DNA of 43,190 bases from an uncultured delta proteobacterium. GTDB taxonomy: Bacteria; Desulfobacterota; Desulfovibrionia; Desulfovibrionales; Desulfovibrionaceae. The stretch lies in contig CAILNX010000011.1 in NCBI GenBank assembly GCA_903835685.1, forward strand, positions 1 through 43,190. Reading direction: 5' to 3'. Shown here one piece after another: positions 40,571 through 43,190 of this stretch. The position numbers and the translations under genes were made by a program. The notes under the pieces were generated by a model. It had not been told where the DNA came from. It was given only the letters and a program-made list of their open reading frames with translations, and did no database searches. Numbering within the stretch: the first letter of the stretch is position 1; each line of letters opens with the position of its first letter.

Positions 40571-40840
40571 ATGAACGCGCGTAATGATGCTCTCCTGGCC
40601 AGGATTTCTGGCCTTTATCCGGAGATAGACCGTTTTGGGTTGGATGTGGGCGTAGACGTGGACCAAGCCAACGACGCCCTGAGCTTGAGTTTCTCCAAGG
40701 GTTCCGAGCGCGGTCGGACCCTGGTGGACCGTCAGGACGCCGATGACTGCCTGGACCGTGGCGAATGCCTGCATCTGGGCGTGCAGGTCGGGCAGTTCGT
40801 ACGCAACTACTGCGAGGCGGGCTGCTCCTGCCGCATCTGA
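40571..40840 (+). CDS. 89-residue Cys-containing peptide, copy 2
   Basis: Begins MNARNDALLARISGLYPEIDR and has five Cys: 60, 66, 81, 85 and 87. It ends N-Y-C-E-A-G-C-S-C-R-I. It shares the length, the N-terminal RND and E-x-D-R-x-G-L pattern, Cys60/61 and the C-terminal CE-x2-C-x-C with copy 1, while the middle has diverged. The N-terminal part here is more regular and helix-like. I do not recognise a family; options are a ribosomally made modified peptide, a metal or redox peptide, or a small regulator. An in-frame start 14 codons upstream lacks a ribosome binding site, so the ATG at 40571 is preferred. A strong terminator follows. Confidence 0.78.
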   Translation: MNARNDALLARISGLYPEIDRFGLDVGVDVDQANDALSLSFSKGSERGRTLVDRQDADDCLDRGECLHLGVQVGQFVRNYCEAGCSCRI

Positions 40841-40861
40841 TAGCAAATGACCGTCAACCCC

Positions 40862-40900
40862 GCCCGCGCTGAGCTGAAGAGGCTTGGCGCGGGCTTTTTT
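40862..40900 (+). terminator. rho-independent terminator after peptide copy 2
   Basis: GCCCGCGC (40862-40869) pairs with GCGCGGGC (40887-40894) and is followed by six T (40895-40900). The loop is 17 bases. It shares the stem core CCCGCGC/GCGCGGG with the terminator of copy 1. Confidence 0.95.
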
Positions 40901-41242
40901 GCGCCCGGCCCCTTGAGTTGCGCCCCGGGATTTCCCGCAAAATGCATGGCCCTCTCGGCCCCTGGGTTGCAGAATGCAAGGGCGGCTGGTCCGACTGCTC
41001 TGGCCGCGCCCAAGGCCAAGGCCGGGAGCATCAACCAATCCGAATGATAATATCCTTGCGCGGCAGTGGGTTGGACACCACGAAAAAGAGGCTTGGCCGA
41101 AACGGCCACCCTGCCCGCCCTTTGGCATGCCGGTTGCTTCTGTCTGGGACGTTGCGCGCCCATAGAGCGCAGTCAGGAGGCGCATTCGGGCGGCTATCTT
41201 CGGATGGACAACCATGAAACATCTGCATGCGAGGCCATGGAC
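40901..41242 (+). other. 342-base leader region of the PII-like gene
   Basis: No gene seen. It contains a small inverted repeat TTGCA-GAA-TGCAA (40967-40979), an AT-rich GATAAT near 41046 that could be a second -10 box, the sigma-54-type site at 41123-41138 and an inverted repeat TGCGC-N9-GCGCA (41153-41171) just past the predicted start. A region of this size upstream of a sigma-54 promoter fits the need for an enhancer-binding protein site. Confidence 0.5.
41123..41138 (+). promoter_or_regulatory. sigma-54 (RpoN) promoter
   Basis: TGGCATG-CCGG-TTGCT matches the sigma-54 consensus TGGCACG-N4-TTGCW with a single change. The GG and GC doublets are exactly 12 bases apart. Transcription would start near 41149, about 95 bases before the PII-like start codon. 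Sigma-54 control of a PII-type nitrogen regulator is biologically coherent. Confidence 0.75.
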
Positions 41243-41629
41243 ATGAAAAAAGTGGAAATGATCATTCCTGCCCAAGCGTTTGATGGAGTGAAATCTGCCT
41301 TGATGACCCGGTTCAACACGGAAGTCATGATCACCGCTTCGGAGATGTGCAGCCGGGAAGGGGTCCGCACCCAGACCTACCGGGGGGCCGAATACCTGGC
41401 GGAATGCCCGCGCAAGGTCGTCCTGGGCCTGGTCATCCCCGAGGAGGACGTGGACAGCCTGATCGAGGCGGTCAACGCCGTGATCGAAACCACGGCCCAT
41501 GGGGAGTGGAAACTCCTGGCCACCCCGGTGGAGGTCCGGGACTATCCCAGGGACTTGGTCTTCAAACCCGAGGCCCTGCCCTTCACCGGCCGGAATTTCG
41601 GCTTGCAGGCCGCCGGAACGGCGCACTAG
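41243..41629 (+). CDS. divergent PII-family signalling protein
   Basis: A 128-residue protein with the PII ferredoxin-like fold. It shows a KKVEMIIPAQAFDGVKSALM start, the T-loop segment TQTYRGAEYLAECPRKV that keeps the YRGAEY motif including the uridylylatable Tyr position, and VVLGLVIPEEDVDSLIEAVNAVI. The usual nucleotide-binding loop T-G-x-x-G-D-G-K-I-F is altered to T-A-H-G-E-W-K-L-L, so ATP/ADP and 2-oxoglutarate sensing may differ from GlnB/GlnK. A C-terminal extension of about 25 residues (DYPRDLVFKPEALPFTG) is unusual. Alternative starts are ATG 41237 and 41204; ATG 41243 has GAGG eight bases upstream. No ammonium transporter or glutamine synthetase is adjacent. Confidence 0.82.
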   Translation: MKKVEMIIPAQAFDGVKSALMTRFNTEVMITASEMCSREGVRTQTYRGAEYLAECPRKVVLGLVIPEEDVDSLIEAVNAVIETTAHGEWKLLATPVEVRDYPRDLVFKPEALPFTGRNFGLQAAGTAH

Positions 41630-41677
41630 GCGTCTCTGCCCGTCGGCCTGAAGAGCCCTTCAAATTGGGGAACTCGG

Positions 41678-41743
41678 CCTGGGAATCCCCGCCACCCATC
41701 AGCCATGACCGTGCCCACGGTTCCACGGCGTGGGATTCCCAGG
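41678..41743. repeat. 12-bp perfect inverted repeat with nested hairpin
   Basis: CCTGGGAATCCC (41678-41689) is the exact complement of GGGATTCCCAGG (41732-41743). A nested CCCACG/CGTGGG lies at about 41714-41732. The element sits in the 165-base gap between the convergent PII-like and GNAT genes. It lacks a T run. It may act as a bidirectional transcription end or be a small palindromic repeat. Confidence 0.75.
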
Positions 41744-41794
41744 TCCCCCTTCCCTCCTCTCGGGGCCTCGATCCGAACGCCCCCGGGGCCAGGG

Positions 41795-42304
41795 TCACTC
41801 CGAAAAATCCAGCTCCATCTTGAGGGTGTCCTGAAGCGCGGTGTAGCGGGCATCCGGCACGCGCTCCGTGACCGCAAACCCGGCCCGTTCGTACATGCGC
41901 CGGGATTCGGCCAGGTTGTCCACGGTCCACAGGAAGACCCCGGAAAAACCGCGCTCCCGGCACCAGGCCAGGCCCGCGTCGAGCAGGGCCTTGCCCGCGC
42001 CGCAACGCCTACAGGCCTCATCCACGATGAAGAAGCGGAGCTGCGCCCGGCCCGGCTCCGGAGTGCGCCCGACCAGGGCCAGGGAGCCGATCATGGCCCC
42101 GCCTTGGTGGGCGGTGAGCAGAAGGTTCTGGTCCGGGTCGTAGTGCTCGATAAATTCGCTGACTTCCCGGGCGATCAATATTTCAAAGGCCGCGCCGCTC
42201 CCCCAGACCCGGTCGTAGTAGCGGCCGTGCAACTCCACGATACGGCCAATGGCCCCGGGCTCGTAGCCCTGGCGCAGGATGACCCCCGATTTCTTCCCGC
42301 TCAT
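41795..42304 (-). CDS. GNAT-family N-acetyltransferase
   Basis: A 169-residue acyltransferase. The acetyl-CoA pyrophosphate-binding motif A is LRFFIVDEACRRCGAGKALLDAG (R-x2-G-x-G/A type), followed by motif B WTVDNLAESRRMYERAGF, which is typical of small-molecule or amino-terminal acetyltransferases. The N-terminal half (EPGAIGRIVELHGRYYDRVWG) resembles the MarR-GNAT type that acts on amino-acid-like substrates. The substrate is not determinable. The ATG at 42304 follows GGAGGCCGG. The uvrA end lies 21 bases upstream on the same strand. Confidence 0.9.
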   Translation of the reverse strand: MSGKKSGVILRQGYEPGAIGRIVELHGRYYDRVWGSGAAFEILIAREVSEFIEHYDPDQNLLLTAHQGGAMIGSLALVGRTPEPGRAQLRFFIVDEACRRCGAGKALLDAGLAWCRERGFSGVFLWTVDNLAESRRMYERAGFAVTERVPDARYTALQDTLKMELDFSE

Positions 42305-42325
42305 GTCCGGCCTCCTCGCCCCACC

Positions 42326-42565
42326 CTATTTGAGGAACTTCCCCGTCACCGAATTCTTATCCGCCATGATCTCCTCGGGCGTGCCCTGGGACACGATCAG
42401 GCCGCCGGAGTCGCCGCCGCCGGGGCCGAGGTCGAACACGTAGTCCGCGCTGGCCACCACGTCGGTGTTGTGCTCGATGACCACCACGCCCGCGCCCTTG
42501 TCCACCAACTGCTGGAGCACCCGGATGAGTTTGCCCACCTCGTGCATGTGCAGGCCCGTGGTGGG
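42326..42565 (-). pseudogene. uvrA: uvrA 3' fragment, truncated at the Walker B / PTTGLH motif
   Basis: The last 80 codons of UvrA on the minus strand, from PTTGLHMHEVGKLIRVLQQL through VVIEHNTDVVASADYVFDLGPGGGDSGG to the stop at 42326. UvrA is the ABC-type damage-recognition subunit of excision repair, normally about 940 residues. Similarity stops at 42565: the expected D-E-P codons before TTGLH are replaced by sequence that turns AT-rich at once. The rest of uvrA is absent. The frame stays open into the AT-rich DNA, adding an unrelated N-terminus. Either an insertion or rearrangement broke the gene, or two contigs were wrongly joined here. Confidence 0.85.
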
Positions 42566-42655
42566 TTGACCATAACAAGAAACAGGGATATGAAATATTT
42601 GCAAACAAGTAAATACATAAACACAATACAACTTTATCGACCGAAGGTGGAACCC

Positions 42656-43087
42656 ATGGCACTTGAACAAGAGATAGCAGAAGCAAGACAAGAAATTGTT
42701 TCAGATGGGTACGACATGTCCATAGGTGAATTAATTAATTTATACAAAGAGAATGAGCTGATAATAAACCCGAACTTTCAAAGGCTTTATCGCTGGGACA
42801 TATCAAGAAAAACATGTTTTATAGAATCTCTACTTCTTAATATCCCCATACCTCCAATTTTCGTTTACCAAAATGCCGAGGGTGTTTGGGAACTAATAGA
42901 CGGACTTCAGCGTCTTTCTACAGTTTTTGAATTTACAGGTGTATTAAAAAATGACCACGCATGCGATGACATCCCCTTAGTTCTTGAAGGGACAAAATAT
43001 CTTCCTAGCTTAGCAAATAAACGATGGGAACCGTCTAATGAAGAAGCAGATGATGGTATTAGTAAGGGATTACAAGTTCAAAGGTGA
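42656..43087 (+). pseudogene. DUF262 (GmrSD N-domain-like) protein, truncated
   Basis: A 143-residue frame similar to the N-terminus of DUF262 proteins: ELIINPNFQRLYRWDISRKT, then LLNIPIPPIFVY and the signature D-G-L-Q-R (82-86) in ELIDGLQRLSTVFEF, close to the DGQQR motif of this ParB-like nuclease/NTPase family. Full proteins, including GmrS/GmrD restriction systems, are 400-700 residues, so this is only the first fifth to third. After residue 125 the sequence ends abruptly in ISKGLQVQR-stop beside the terminal repeat. It is very AT-rich, unlike everything else in the window, so it is horizontally acquired. The ATG at 42656 follows GGTGGAACC. Confidence 0.8.
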
Positions 43088-43093
43088 ACTACC

Positions 43094-43109
43094 CCGCAGC
43101 AAGCTGCGG
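43094..43109. repeat. hairpin CCGCAGC/GCTGCGG near the right end
   Basis: CCGCAGC (43094-43100) and GCTGCGG (43103-43109) form a perfect seven-base stem with a two-base gap, seven bases after the DUF262 stop. Hairpins with this core are common next to intergenic repeats. Together with the 57-bp repeat and the hairpin at 68-92 it may make one composite unit. Confidence 0.7.
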
Positions 43110-43133
43110 AGCATCAAAGGCATAAGGCCCAGA

Positions 43134-43190
43134 ACAGACTCCTCAAACCAAGAGTAAACGAAGCGAGCTTCGAGGAATCAACCCGCAGTG
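43134..43190. repeat. 57-bp direct repeat, right copy
   Basis: Identical to bases 1-57 in the same orientation. It is the last sequence of the window, so its full extent is unknown. See the left copy for the two explanations: a dispersed repeat at both contig ends, or a circular-assembly overlap. Confidence 0.9.

Overview
The window looks like a chromosomal contig from a GC-rich sulfate-reducing deltaproteobacterium of the Desulfovibrionales type. This is inferred from the mix of multiheme cytochrome c, a haem-c chemoreceptor of DcrA type, bacteriohemerythrin, futalosine-pathway menaquinone genes, a CbiE-CbiT fusion, a PurL without glutaminase domain, and flagellar genes with tight ATGA/GTGA overlaps. 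Third codon positions are overwhelmingly G or C. There are no rRNA or tRNA genes, no CRISPR array and no replication or partition genes. The content is mostly housekeeping with small accessory islands.

Layout. 1-2.5 kb (minus): an S1-type ribosomal protein with its terminator, a 45-residue and a 78-residue small protein. 2.8-8.3 kb: a DMT permease with a very His-rich tail, then a minus-strand run of a zinc-phospholipase-like protein, a rhodanese-YceI fusion, an Fe-S PP-loop protein of the CysH family and an MFS permease. 8.5-11.6 kb (plus): a secreted M48 protease with TPRs, a CheY-like receiver, a small charged protein and UbiE/MenG. 11.7-15.3 kb: DUF2065, nucleotide-sugar dehydrogenase, a tiny TusA-like gene with an in-frame TGA, futalosine hydrolase MqnB and a polyprenyl diphosphate synthase. 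15.3-21 kb: an HDOD-PAS-GGDEF protein and PurL. 21.1-23.6 kb: a tetraheme cytochrome and a haem-c chemoreceptor. 23.7-26.4 kb: PdxA, bacteriohemerythrin, CbiET. 26.4-29.8 kb: a repeat-rich intergenic region, then an M15-like peptidase with a Pro/Glu-rich linker and an unknown secreted protein. 29.8-33.5 kb: FliJ, MotE-like, TruA and a FliD-like protein, all overlapping or nearly so. 33.5-39.9 kb (minus): a receiver-PAS-histidine kinase, MoeA, MobB with a 4Fe-4S domain, ArgB, UspA and a protein-kinase-like protein. 40-41.6 kb (plus): two paralogous Cys-containing small peptides and a divergent PII protein behind a sigma-54-type promoter. 41.8-43.2 kb: GNAT, the 3' end of uvrA broken inside its Walker B region, an AT-rich truncated DUF262 gene, and a 57-bp repeat identical to the first 57 bases.

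The strongest novelty candidate is 13331-13567. An ATG overlapping the tviB-like stop opens a 78-codon frame that crosses one TGA (codon 12) and closes exactly over the mqnB start. The TGA follows a Cys codon, giving a Cys-Sec pair. That Cys falls where TusA has its catalytic Cys, 14 residues before a shared MQPGETL motif. A hairpin with a GGU-containing apical loop starts at the TGA. The second is the pair of 90- and 89-residue peptides at 40136-40408 and 40571-40840. They share an N-terminal RND...E-x-D-R-x-G-L pattern and a C-terminal CE-x2-C-x-C motif, and each has its own promoter-like site and a near-identical terminator.

Caveats: both ends lie in the same repeat, and uvrA and DUF262 are broken close to the right end, so the last 600 bases may reflect recombination at a repeat or an assembly join. 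Function names rest on motif recognition only; no database search was run.
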